Shown piece after piece: positions 1 through 7,530 of a DNA stretch of 17,657 nucleotides. Made by a program: the position numbers and the translations under genes. The stretch covers positions 1-17,657 of the forward strand of contig VSPF01000042.1 of the NCBI GenBank assembly GCA_009775195.1, read 5' to 3'. This DNA is from Muribaculaceae bacterium. GTDB lineage: Bacteria; Bacteroidota; Bacteroidia; Bacteroidales; Muribaculaceae. The first letter of the stretch is position 1, and every line of letters begins with the position of its first letter. The notes below the pieces were generated by a model. The model was not told where the DNA came from, ran no database searches, and was given only the letters and a program-made list of their open reading frames with translations.

Positions 1-95
1 GGCTAAAAACATGCATTTGACATTTTTTAACGCGAAAATTTGCATAATTTTCTTGCATTACCGAGAGTAAACGGGGCAAGCCATTTTCGACCCAA

Positions 96-214
96 GCAGA
101 AATAGCGGTGCGTAATTCAAAATATCAAAAAAGAGGGTTCCTATAATAGCGCCTTTTGACCTTGGCGGCACTCCTGTGAGGGCAAGGTCGTCGACCTTGG
201 TACGCTATTTCTGC
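96..214. repeat. Nested inverted repeats with two mutually exclusive pairings
   Basis: The 12-mer GCAGAAATAGCG at 96-107 is the exact reverse complement of 203-214. Inside it, GACCTTG (158-164), CAAGGTC (183-189) and GACCTTG (193-199) allow the middle copy to pair with either neighbour. AATAGCG at 145-151 is a second possible partner for 203-209. Two complete alternative folds are therefore possible: 96-107/203-214 with 183-189/193-199, or 145-151/203-209 with 158-164/183-189. This is seen directly. Whether it is transcribed, and on which strand, is unknown. Confidence 0.5.
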
Positions 215-218
215 CTTC

Positions 219-274
219 AAACCCCGGCTAACTTCGTAAAGCCGGGGTTTCGCAAATGAACTGTCTTCGACAGT
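219..274 (-). repeat. Composite two-hairpin element, copy R1
   Basis: Read on the minus strand, the 15-nt hairpin ACTGTC-GAA-GACAGT (274 to 260) is followed after 9 nt by an 11-bp hairpin with arms AAACCCCGGCT (250 to 240) and AGCCGGGGTTT (229 to 219) and a 10-nt loop. The second hairpin is perfect, but it is followed by only three T residues on either strand, so it is a weak terminator candidate. The same architecture recurs at 11284-11333 and 11442-11490. It lies about 80 bp beyond the stop codon of the leftward operon. Confidence 0.55.
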
Positions 275-354
275 CATATAGGAGTTCGAACCTCCGGGAC
301 GAGCCATAGGCCAGCCGTTGCATTTATAATCAAAACCACTTGGTGCCCTGATTT

Positions 355-1263
355 TTATTTTCGGCGCAGGCGGATGGTGGTGTCGAGAAGTGGGAAGTTG
401 AGGCGGAGGATGGAGCCGTCGAGAAGCAGGTCTGCACTCGTGTCGCTCTTGTGGGGATAGCCCGACATATCGACCCACTCGAGGTCGTAGTGATTTTCAA
501 AACCCGTAGGGACGAGGCGTCCCTTTATGTCGCCTTTGTGCCAATTGCCGGCGTCGGCTCCCTGATAGACTATCTTATACGTGCCGTCGGCATCGGCGAC
601 GATGGCTATGTCGTAGTCTATTCCCCCGACTACTTTCTCCGGGTCGCTGTCGCGGTCGAGATAACACCACAGACCCGACAGCTTGTCGTCGGCAGTTGCG
701 TCGACTTCGCCCGTATATTTTTGTCGTGGCTCGGCGCTTCGGGTAAGCAGTGTGTGGGTAATCAGGGCTGCCCGGCGGTCGCTTTTAAAGCCAAGGGCCG
801 TAGGGGTAGATAAGTCAAACGGTATAGATGTCCCGGCCACTGTGTGCCTGTCGCCGAACGCGAGTCGTGCGCCGCCACTGTCGGCTGTAAGCACCAACGA
901 AAACGCGGCATCGCGGCCTCGACTATATGTCACCACGTCGGAGTACGAGCCAGGCAAAGTCTCACCCGAGGCTGTCGTGCGATAGAGGCGGCAGTCTACC
1001 GGGGCTGCATCTGTATTGTCGACGGCGGTGACTGCCGGGATAGAGATGTCGGCGCGACAATAGTTCGAGCTGTCGGCGTAATTCCAATACAGTGACAGGT
1101 TTATATCATCGTATCTGTCGGGACTGATGCGCAGGTGGTAGACCATGTCGCGCAATGGCCGGTCGAGAGCGACTCGATAGAGACTGTCGGGCTCGATAGT
1201 CTCAGCCGAAGCGGTTAATACCGTGGCAACAAGCGCGATATGTGGCAACCATGGTCTCAGCAT
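355..1263 (-). CDS. Exported protein of unknown function, last gene of the miaA operon
   Basis: This is a 302-residue protein. I do not recognise the family. It begins with a typical signal peptide (hydrophobic stretch LPHIALVATVLTASA, likely cleavage after about residue 20) and has no lipobox cysteine, so the mature protein is probably soluble in the periplasm. The rest is beta-strand-like with many Asp and Tyr residues. The last 110 residues begin with LSGLWCYLDRD and look like a small beta-barrel of lipocalin type, which is a guess from strand pattern only. The ATG at 1263 overlaps the end of miaA by 7 nt (ATGCTGA), so translation is probably coupled. A job related to tRNA modification is not implied, because the operon is functionally mixed. 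Confidence 0.8.
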   Translation of the reverse strand: MLRPWLPHIALVATVLTASAETIEPDSLYRVALDRPLRDMVYHLRISPDRYDDINLSLYWNYADSSNYCRADISIPAVTAVDNTDAAPVDCRLYRTTASGETLPGSYSDVVTYSRGRDAAFSLVLTADSGGARLAFGDRHTVAGTSIPFDLSTPTALGFKSDRRAALITHTLLTRSAEPRQKYTGEVDATADDKLSGLWCYLDRDSDPEKVVGGIDYDIAIVADADGTYKIVYQGADAGNWHKGDIKGRLVPTGFENHYDLEWVDMSGYPHKSDTSADLLLDGSILRLNFPLLDTTIRLRRK

Positions 1264-2168
1264 AAGGCCCTTACTCGGTCTACAAACTCGTCGTCGGGCA
1301 AGTCGTAGGGTAGCCAGTTGATATTAAAACCCCGCCTTTCCATGCCTCGGAACCATGTCATCTGCCGCTTGGCAAACTGATGTATGGCCGTCTCGAGACC
1401 AGTCTCCATCTCGCGTCGGTCAATCTGCCCGATGAGATATAGGGTGAGGTATTTATATTCGAGGCCGTAATAAATCAAATCGTCGGGTGCAATGCCGCTG
1501 TCAATCAGCGATTTCACCTCGTCTAACATGCCTTCTTCCTCGAAACGCCTGTGCAGGCGTTCCGATATGAGTCGGCGGCGGTCGTGGCGCGGTATATCTA
1601 CCCCTACTATCACGGCATCAACCGGTCGCGGGTTGCGCGCCAAATCGGCAGCTTCGGGGTGAGCGAGGTAGTACTCTTCAATCTCGATAGCCCTTATGGC
1701 CCTTTGTGCGGTGTCGATGTCGGTAACGTTGTGTAGGGTCTTCATGCCCCGTAGGATTTCGGCAAGTTTCTCGAGCGATAGCCCTGCAAGGCTGTCGCGC
1801 AGCGGCCTGTTCTCGGGCACCTCGGGGAGTATTATTCCTTTGAGCAGTGACTCGACATAGAGGCCGGTGCCACCGACGATTACCACGCGCTTTCCGCGCC
1901 CCTCGATATCGGCAATGGCGTTGCGTGCGTCGCGCAGATACTCGTATAGGTTATATCTATATCCGGCCGGGGCAACGTCAATCAGGTGGTATCTGAGCCC
2001 TTGCGGATAGTCGGCGAGGTCTTTGCCTGTGCCGACATCCATGCCGCTATATACCTGGCGCGAATCAGCACTGACAATCTCGCCATCAAGGGCGCCGGCA
2101 ATCGCGACACCCCGGCGGGTCTTGCCACAGGCCGTAGGCCCCACGACGGCTATCGGTCTCATAGTCAC
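1257..2168 (-). CDS. miaA: tRNA dimethylallyltransferase (MiaA)
   Basis: MiaA transfers a dimethylallyl group to N6 of adenosine 37 in tRNAs that read codons starting with U, which is the first step of ms2i6A synthesis. The 303-residue length is normal. The P-loop GPTACGKT is at residues 10-17, the conserved block SADSRQVYSGMDVGTGKD follows from about 34, and GGTGLY lies near 100. The C-terminal FAKRQMTWFRGM segment is also typical of the family. GTGKD in place of the more usual GTAKP resembles the divergent second MiaA that some Bacteroidetes carry. The start is uncertain: GTG at 2168 overlaps the previous stop as GTGA, while ATG at 2162 lies just after that stop and gives a protein two residues shorter. 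Both keep all motifs. Confidence 0.93.
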   Translation of the reverse strand: MTMRPIAVVGPTACGKTRRGVAIAGALDGEIVSADSRQVYSGMDVGTGKDLADYPQGLRYHLIDVAPAGYRYNLYEYLRDARNAIADIEGRGKRVVIVGGTGLYVESLLKGIILPEVPENRPLRDSLAGLSLEKLAEILRGMKTLHNVTDIDTAQRAIRAIEIEEYYLAHPEAADLARNPRPVDAVIVGVDIPRHDRRRLISERLHRRFEEEGMLDEVKSLIDSGIAPDDLIYYGLEYKYLTLYLIGQIDRREMETGLETAIHQFAKRQMTWFRGMERRGFNINWLPYDLPDDEFVDRVRALC

Positions 2169-3484
2169 ACGTTTGCTTTATGGCTGAATACATTGGTGAT
2201 GCGGTCCCAGAAACTGCGCAGCTTGTAGAAACGCCTGTCTTCGTTGTTGTGAGCCACGTCGAACCATGTCTCGTCGTCGTAGTCGACTGTCCAGTCGCGC
2301 AGGTCGCGCAGTCTGAACGTTGGTTTGTAATGGCGTATGGGATAGAGTCGGCGACCATTGCGGTCGTATGTCTTCCAGGCCATGGTGATGGTGTGGATGC
2401 GAAAAAGCTCGTTGGCGAGGATGGGCGAGAGCGAGCTTGTCGACAGGGCGCTGTCGAGCATATATGAGTTAAACCACACATCGTCGTGGGTAAAGAGGTC
2501 CTTTTGTTCCGGGTCGATGAAAACGGCATAGTGTATCATGTTCGAGCCGGTGGCGAAACCGTCGTTGGTAAAGCAGTAACGCATCGACGGAGCCGGGTGG
2601 CCCGAAACTTCATTGAACAACAGTTCGGCCCTGGGCATGCCGAGCGAGGCCGTGCGTCCGACAGTCACTTCGGCCGGGGTGTCCCACGACTCGTTGGCAC
2701 CGAGATGCAAGAGCAACTCGTCGGCGCAGAATATGAGGAAACGCACCACTGTGCGGTTGCGGTGGCTGTCGTGCTGGCTCTGGATAGTCTGATAGAGTGC
2801 TTTCATGCTCGTGTAGCGGCCACCTATAAAAATCAGCGACAGCACGTACATGATTACCGGTATATAGTTGAAAAAGAAGCGGTCGGGGTTGTTGAGGTCA
2901 GAATTGATATAGCGGGCAAAGTAATACCAATACTCCACTGCGCCGATTACGAGCGAGAGGATGAGCATGATTGTCATCTGGTAGCGCGTCTCGCGATAAT
3001 AGAGCGTGGCAACGATACTGTCGCCGGCGTAGTAGCCTTTTCGTCGCTGACAACGCTGGCAGAAGCTGTCGGCCAGGCCTCCGTAAAGCCAGATGAGGCA
3101 CATGACTGCCAATATGGGGAATATGACCAGGCAGGTGATAAAGGGGATTTCGCTGTTATAGAGTTGCAGGTGTATGACCGTGGGCACCATCCAGTCTGTG
3201 CAGAGTATGGCTATACAGAACATAGCCAGGGCCGACAGGGCCAAAGTCCTCGATACTACCCACATCACCAACGAGCACGTACTCGACATCGAGGCATCTG
3301 AAGCCTTGCCAAATGCGATTAATGCCCATGCCTCGACAAGGCATACGACCGGTATCCACAGGCGCGGTATAAACAGAGAGAGCAGTAGTGGCAGCGTAAT
3401 GGCGCCAAAAGATATGGCCCAGTTGCGCCACAATGTGCCGAGCACCTGGTCGGCCGTATTGTTTTCTTGATTATCGTCGGACAT
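2165..3484 (-). CDS. Six-TM membrane protein with large soluble C-terminal domain, unknown function
   Basis: This is a 439-residue protein whose family I do not recognise. Hydrophobic segments at about 21-39, 42-60, 72-95, 112-136, 169-190 and 204-222 predict six membrane helices, leaving roughly 215 C-terminal residues outside the membrane, most likely in the cytoplasm. A CQRC motif (142-145) followed by basic residues sits between helices four and five; it could bind metal, but there is no second pair. The C-terminal part has no motif I can name; the most distinctive stretch is TVGRTASLGMPRAELLFNEVSGH near 274-296 (shown as context only). The ATG lies 1 nt after the TAA of the upstream peptidase gene, and its own end overlaps miaA, so it is an internal operon gene. 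Confidence 0.85.
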   Translation of the reverse strand: MSDDNQENNTADQVLGTLWRNWAISFGAITLPLLLSLFIPRLWIPVVCLVEAWALIAFGKASDASMSSTCSLVMWVVSRTLALSALAMFCIAILCTDWMVPTVIHLQLYNSEIPFITCLVIFPILAVMCLIWLYGGLADSFCQRCQRRKGYYAGDSIVATLYYRETRYQMTIMLILSLVIGAVEYWYYFARYINSDLNNPDRFFFNYIPVIMYVLSLIFIGGRYTSMKALYQTIQSQHDSHRNRTVVRFLIFCADELLLHLGANESWDTPAEVTVGRTASLGMPRAELLFNEVSGHPAPSMRYCFTNDGFATGSNMIHYAVFIDPEQKDLFTHDDVWFNSYMLDSALSTSSLSPILANELFRIHTITMAWKTYDRNGRRLYPIRHYKPTFRLRDLRDWTVDYDDETWFDVAHNNEDRRFYKLRSFWDRITNVFSHKANV

Positions 3485-3485
3485 A

Positions 3486-5681
3486 TTATTTCAGATTCCG
3501 GTTGAAATAATCGAGCATACGGGCCCATACGACCTGGCGGGCATTACAACCGTTGATTGAGTGGTTCATGTTGGGGAAGACAAACATGTCGCACATGATG
3601 CCGAGGCTCTGTAGCGTCGACACGAACTGTAGACTGTTGACAGGGTGTACATTGTCGTCGGCTGTGCCATACATCACCAGTGTGGGGCAGCCCAGGTGCA
3701 GGGCGCGGCGAAGCACCGACGAGTTGTTGTAGCCGGTCTCGTTCTGCTGCGGCGTTAGCATGTAGCGCTCGGTGTACACAGTGTCGTAGTAGCGCCAGTC
3801 GGTTACAGGCGCGACGGCCACGGCGGCGGCATAGGGGCAGTTGTCGGCGGTGGCGCACATCAGACTCTGGTAGCCGCCATAGCTCCAGCCGTAGATGCCT
3901 ATGCGCGAGGGGTCGACATATGGTAGTGATGCAGCATATCGGGCGGCCGCCAGCTGGTCGGCAGTCTCAAGTTCGCCAAGCCGGCGGTAGACAGCCGTGC
4001 GGAAGGCATAGCCGCGACCACCTGTGCCACGGCCGTCGACACATATTATCACATAACCTTTAGATGCGAAATAAGCCTCCCAGTCGAGACTCCAGCGGTC
4101 GAGCACCTGTTGTGACCCCGGGCCGCTATACTGGCTCATGATGACCGGGTAGCGCGTCGATGAATTGAAGTCCTTGGGCTTTACGACATATCCGCACAGC
4201 TCGGAGCCGTCGTCGGCACGCATGGTAAAGAACTCCTTGTCGGCAAGGCGCGTGACGGCGCGGTCGGCATATGCCTTGTTGTCTTCAATTACGCGGATTT
4301 GTTTGCCATCGGCCCGGCACAGGCTGCTGACGGGCGGGGTGGTGATATTGCTGTAGGTCAGCACAACGGCGGCGCATCCGGGCGAAAAGACGGCGTCGGT
4401 CGTGCCGTTGTCTTTACCCAGCGGTTCTAATATGCCTTTGCGTGTCAGGCGGTAAACAGTGCGGTCTTTGGGGGTCGGAGCGGCAGCACGGAAATATCGG
4501 TTGCCTGCAGCGTCGCTGCCGTAGTAGTCTGTGGCATCGGCATCGTCTATGCCGATGCTTGCAAGCTTGGCCCCGGCGTAAGAATATTCATAAAAACGTG
4601 TATAGCCCTCGCCCGACGAGGCTACTGTAAACGAATTAGGGCCGTAGTGCAATTGCTCGTATGTCACAGGCTCTATCCATGCCTTGGCCTCGTCGGTATA
4701 GACCGAGCGTGCCACGGTCGACTTGGGGTTGACCGAGAAAAGCTCGAAACGGTTTTGGTCGCGGTTGAGGGTTGCGACCATCAGGCGCGATGGGTCGGGG
4801 CCGTATTTCAGACAGGGTATATAATAAGGTGTACCGCCCGGAAAATCTATCTGCTTGGTCTTGCGTGTCTCTACATCATAGCTGTGTACCGACACGGCTG
4901 AGTTTGGCTCGCCGGCGACAGGATATTTATAGCTCAACGAGCCGGGGTAGAGACGGTATTGGTCTTTGGGCTCACAAGTGCCCTGGTAGAGGGGCAGGCT
5001 GTACATGGGCACGGCAGACTCGTCGAAACGCACGTAGCACAGGGTGAGATTGTCGGGTGCCCAGGTCATGAGCGAGGTCACGCCGAACTCTTCCTCGTAG
5101 GTCCAGTCGGTCGCACCATTAATCACGCTGTCGCGAACGCCGTCGGTGGTCACAGGCACCTCGGTCTGGTAGTCGAGTTTGGCTGCATATATATTATTGT
5201 CTGCCACAAATGCTACCATGCGCGAGTCGGGCGAGAAGAGAGGGTCGCGCTGGCGGTCATGCTCCTTCGACAGCGGGCGCAACAGCCGCGAACGCACTTC
5301 GTAGACATAGTAACGTGCCGTGGTCGAGCGGCGGTAGACATGCTCTGACTCGCGCCACACCATCACCTTGCTTGCATCGGGGCTGACGATGAAGCCTTCG
5401 AAATCGGTCAGTTCGGTTTCGCGAGTATGCGTGACATCGAAAAGCACCGATAATTCTTTGCCGGTGTTTATGTCCTTGACGAGCAGACGCTTGCCGTCGT
5501 CGGAACGCTCGACATACGAGGTGCCGTCGGGCATGAATACAATATCGTGTGATGCCGGTCGCGAGGCCGGTGCGCAATAGGCGGCCAGTTCGCCCACCGC
5601 CGCGCTACGCTGCGTTATTGCAGCTTGGGCTGAAATGCCGGCAACAAGTATCCCTGCCGCCAATATGTATCTAAGATTCAT
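3486..5681 (-). CDS. dpp4: Dipeptidyl peptidase IV-type serine peptidase (family S9B), secreted
   Basis: Removes N-terminal dipeptides, typically Xaa-Pro, from peptides, probably in the periplasm. It has 731 residues, close to the Porphyromonas gingivalis DPP IV. A signal peptide covers about residues 1-20. The N-terminal beta-propeller (about 40-480) carries DWTYEEEF at 192-199, the double-Glu loop that holds the substrate amino terminus and marks true DPP IV-like enzymes. The C-terminal alpha/beta hydrolase holds the nucleophile Ser600 in GWSYGG, Asp676 in GTADDNVHP and His707 in NMNHS. Tyr518 in QYSGPGS fits the oxyanion position, and DGRGTGGRG (549-557) is also conserved. It is the first gene of a four-gene leftward operon with a well-formed promoter about 80 nt upstream. 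The triad is intact, so I expect it to be active. Confidence 0.95.
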   Translation of the reverse strand: MNLRYILAAGILVAGISAQAAITQRSAAVGELAAYCAPASRPASHDIVFMPDGTSYVERSDDGKRLLVKDINTGKELSVLFDVTHTRETELTDFEGFIVSPDASKVMVWRESEHVYRRSTTARYYVYEVRSRLLRPLSKEHDRQRDPLFSPDSRMVAFVADNNIYAAKLDYQTEVPVTTDGVRDSVINGATDWTYEEEFGVTSLMTWAPDNLTLCYVRFDESAVPMYSLPLYQGTCEPKDQYRLYPGSLSYKYPVAGEPNSAVSVHSYDVETRKTKQIDFPGGTPYYIPCLKYGPDPSRLMVATLNRDQNRFELFSVNPKSTVARSVYTDEAKAWIEPVTYEQLHYGPNSFTVASSGEGYTRFYEYSYAGAKLASIGIDDADATDYYGSDAAGNRYFRAAAPTPKDRTVYRLTRKGILEPLGKDNGTTDAVFSPGCAAVVLTYSNITTPPVSSLCRADGKQIRVIEDNKAYADRAVTRLADKEFFTMRADDGSELCGYVVKPKDFNSSTRYPVIMSQYSGPGSQQVLDRWSLDWEAYFASKGYVIICVDGRGTGGRGYAFRTAVYRRLGELETADQLAAARYAASLPYVDPSRIGIYGWSYGGYQSLMCATADNCPYAAAVAVAPVTDWRYYDTVYTERYMLTPQQNETGYNNSSVLRRALHLGCPTLVMYGTADDNVHPVNSLQFVSTLQSLGIMCDMFVFPNMNHSINGCNARQVVWARMLDYFNRNLK

Positions 5682-5757
5682 AGAATTATTTCTTGTTATT
5701 GTGGCTCTTGCTCATTTAGTACAACAACAATTCCGGGCCAACAATGTTTGAGGATTG

Positions 5758-5789
5758 CAAAATTAAGCAAATTATTCAACTTTCGCAAA
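5758..5789 (-). promoter_or_regulatory. Bacteroidetes-type promoter of the dpp4-miaA operon
   Basis: On the minus strand TTTG (5786-5789) is followed after exactly 20 nt by TAATTTTG (5758-5765), a full match to the Bacteroidetes -33/-7 consensus TTTG...TAnnTTTG. Transcription should start near 5752, giving a leader of about 70 nt before the ATG at 5681. Function is inferred from consensus and spacing. Confidence 0.75.
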
Positions 5790-5944
5790 CTAAATGTCAA
5801 ATGTCAAAGAGCATCATAGGTGAGACAATATCCGATATAGATAGTGTCTTTATGTAATATGGTTAAAAATTCCTTTAAAGCTAATTTTTCGGGCGAAATA
5901 GCAAAAATTTTACGATTTTAAGTTATCAAATGAAAAAAAAGTGT

Positions 5945-5952
5945 TAACTTAG
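5945..5952 (+). promoter_or_regulatory. Probable -7 box of the OmpA-family gene
   Basis: TAACTTAG matches TAnnTTTG at all but one fixed position. The expected -33 TTTG about 20 nt upstream is absent; only a T-rich stretch (5916-5920) is there. The start of transcription would be near 5957, with a leader of about 50 nt. The A-rich sequence just before the ATG fits Bacteroidetes initiation without Shine-Dalgarno pairing. Confidence 0.45.
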
Positions 5953-6007
5953 CACCCTGAAAACTGTAGAACGTAATATAACATTCATCAATAATTAGCT
6001 AAACGAT

Positions 6008-7210
6008 ATGAAAAAAGCTACTATCATCGCATGCGCATGTGCCCTTTTTATGGGTCTCGCAGCCGATGCCCAGGAGGCTACCCAGGAGCTGCAATATCAG
6101 CCCGACCCCTCTCAGGGCGTTCTGCTTAACCGCATGAAAGACAACTGGTTCATCACTTTGGAAGGTGGTGCAAGCTTTTATGTTGCCAAGAATGGCGTTC
6201 ACCGCGCTGTTGCTGACCGTTTCATGCCGGCCGCATCAATTTACGCTGGCAAATGGTTCTCGCCCGTCTTTGGTGGCCGTATTGGTTTCAACTACCTCGG
6301 TCTCAAAGGTCTTTCGTCAGAATCTTATGCTTGCGGCGCAATGCCCGAAATGGTCAACGGTTACTACAAGACCAAATATGCAGAAATCGGCCCAGTTGCC
6401 GACCTTATGATTAACCTTACCAACTGGTGGTGTGGTTACAAGCCCGGTCGTATTTACAATGCTACCCTTTATGGTGGTGCCGGTGTGTACTACACTCTTA
6501 CACGCCACTATGACGCCAATGGTAAGAGCGAAGGTTTCAAAGGCGCACACAACGACATTATCAACATGCGTCTCGGCCTTATCAACTCGTTCCGCATCAG
6601 CGAGCAGATGCAGCTCTCTCTTGACCTTCGTGCCACAGGTCTGAGCGACCTTCAGGCACTCGACGGCAACCGCAAGAGCCTCGCACTCCAGGCTTATCTC
6701 GGCTTTACCTACAACTTCAAGAAACGCGACTGGGTTGCCCCCGTTGTGCCCATCATCCCCGAACCCGAGAACTGCGACGCCCTCCGTGCCCGTCTTGCCG
6801 CAGCTGACGCACGCATCGCCGACCTCGAGCAGCAGCTCAAGGACTGCCTCAACCGTCCCGTCGAGACTGTCGTAGAGAACAACGGCCCCCTCGCTACTGT
6901 TTACTATCCTATCGGCGTGTCTCGCCTGAGCCGCGAGAACCAGCGCGTAGTCAAAGCTATCGCCAACGTCATGACCCAGAACAGCGGTAAGAAATACACC
7001 GTTACTGGCTGGGCCGACAATTACACCGGCACCGACAACATCAACATGCGCCTGCGTAAAAACCGCGCCGAAGGTGTTGCCAAACTTCTCAAACGCAACG
7101 GCGTGCCCGAAAGCCAGATTACCGTTACCACCAACAACGGCAACCTCAACGACCTCGGTGAGAAATGCGTAGCCCTCGACCGCGCAGTAACAATCGAAGA
7201 GAACAAATAA
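6008..7210 (+). CDS. OmpA-family outer-membrane protein
   Basis: An outer-membrane beta-barrel tethered to peptidoglycan, probably abundant and structural. It has 400 residues. The signal peptide ends at about ADAQ (residue 22). Residues 45-240 show alternating aromatic strands ending in LGFTYNFKK, as in an eight-stranded barrel. A short Pro-rich hinge (245-254) and a coiled-coil segment (256-280, with a Cys near each end, Cys256 and Cys280) lead to the OmpA C-terminal domain (about 295-400). That domain keeps GWADNYTG (334-341) and RLRKNRAEGV (348-357), with Asp337 and Arg353 in the places that bind diaminopimelate. Frequent use of GGT, CTC, AAC and AAG codons, unlike its neighbours, suggests high expression. 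It appears monocistronic, with a strong terminator directly after it. Confidence 0.95.
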   Translation: MKKATIIACACALFMGLAADAQEATQELQYQPDPSQGVLLNRMKDNWFITLEGGASFYVAKNGVHRAVADRFMPAASIYAGKWFSPVFGGRIGFNYLGLKGLSSESYACGAMPEMVNGYYKTKYAEIGPVADLMINLTNWWCGYKPGRIYNATLYGGAGVYYTLTRHYDANGKSEGFKGAHNDIINMRLGLINSFRISEQMQLSLDLRATGLSDLQALDGNRKSLALQAYLGFTYNFKKRDWVAPVVPIIPEPENCDALRARLAAADARIADLEQQLKDCLNRPVETVVENNGPLATVYYPIGVSRLSRENQRVVKAIANVMTQNSGKKYTVTGWADNYTGTDNINMRLRKNRAEGVAKLLKRNGVPESQITVTTNNGNLNDLGEKCVALDRAVTIEENK

Positions 7211-7227
7211 TCAACGACTTACCACAT

Positions 7228-7260
7228 AAAAGCCCGGCGCCACCGCGCCGGGCTTTTTTT
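7228..7260 (+). terminator. Rho-independent terminator of the OmpA-family gene
   Basis: GCCCGGCGC (7232-7240) pairs perfectly with GCGCCGGGC (7245-7253) around the loop CACC. Flanking A and T residues extend the stem to 13 bp, and the T run continues to 7260. It starts 18 nt after the stop codon at 7210. Confidence 0.93.
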
Positions 7261-7395
7261 ATACACTGTGTTGATGAGAGAAGGAAACAAAAAGTCAAAA
7301 AGACGGCTAAAGCCGATACTTCGGAGCATATTTGGTTGTGTAAAGACATTTTCTTTTTCATCTTGTTGCAAATTTGACGAATGTCGTTGACGCAC

Positions 7396-7428
7396 TATTG
7401 CAAAATTGGTTTTAATTGACTACCTTTG
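7396..7428 (+). promoter_or_regulatory. Promoter of the 1242-residue secreted protein
   Basis: TACCTTTG at 7421-7428 is a full match to TAnnTTTG. ATTG (7397-7400) lies 20 nt upstream in the -33 position, one base off TTTG. Transcription would start near 7433, giving a leader of roughly 95 nt. Between the preceding terminator and this promoter (7261-7395) I see only AT-rich DNA with a small hairpin, CGGCT-AA-AGCCG, near 7302-7313. Confidence 0.7.
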
Positions 7429-7442
7429 TCGCGGAAGCCGTA

Positions 7443-7478
7443 AATGGTTTAAAAACTATCAATTAACCCTAAACCATT
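7443..7478 (+). promoter_or_regulatory. 5' leader hairpin
   Basis: AATGGTTTA (7443-7451) and TAAACCATT (7470-7478) form a perfect 9-bp stem with an 18-nt loop, within the predicted leader and about 50 nt before the ATG. It has no T run, so it is not an obvious attenuator. It could stabilise the mRNA or be a protein-binding site. Confidence 0.35.
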
Positions 7479-7530
7479 AAGTGGGTCTGCAAAACTTAAA
7501 TCAAGTAAAACAATTCTCAAAACTTATTCT

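Larger units (their letters stand above)
1..354. other. Gene-free, hairpin-rich region downstream of the miaA operon
   Basis: I see no convincing protein gene here. The first 95 bases are AT-rich and I find no clear promoter with correct spacing in them. From 96 to 306 the DNA is packed with inverted repeats: 12-nt arms at 96-107 and 203-214, a three-part repeat at 158-199, an 11-bp hairpin at 219-250, a 6-bp hairpin at 260-274, and a T-arm-like palindrome at 280-296. A 117-codon frame runs leftward through it from 478, but it starts inside the gene above and its composition looks like translated structure. The region is either the 3' flank of the leftward operon or a separate structured RNA. 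Confidence 0.6.
5682..6007. other. Divergent intergenic region
   Basis: These 326 AT-rich bases separate the leftward peptidase operon from the rightward OmpA-family gene. They hold one promoter for each direction (listed separately). Around 5822-5846 an imperfect inverted repeat (GACAATATC with GATAGTGTC, one mismatch) could form a small hairpin or a regulator site. I see no small ORF, riboswitch or other structure. Confidence 0.6.

Noticed and set aside
231..306. A complete tRNA gene ending at the T-arm-like sequence
   Set aside because: The 7-nt acceptor partner, D-arm and a 7-nt anticodon loop with a U at position 33 are not present upstream; only the T-arm resemblance holds.
125..478. 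A 117-codon minus-strand frame across the repeat region
   Set aside because: It begins inside the 302-residue exported protein gene and runs through hairpins and the T-arm-like motif; composition is rich in Arg, Pro and His as expected for translated structure, with no signal or motif.
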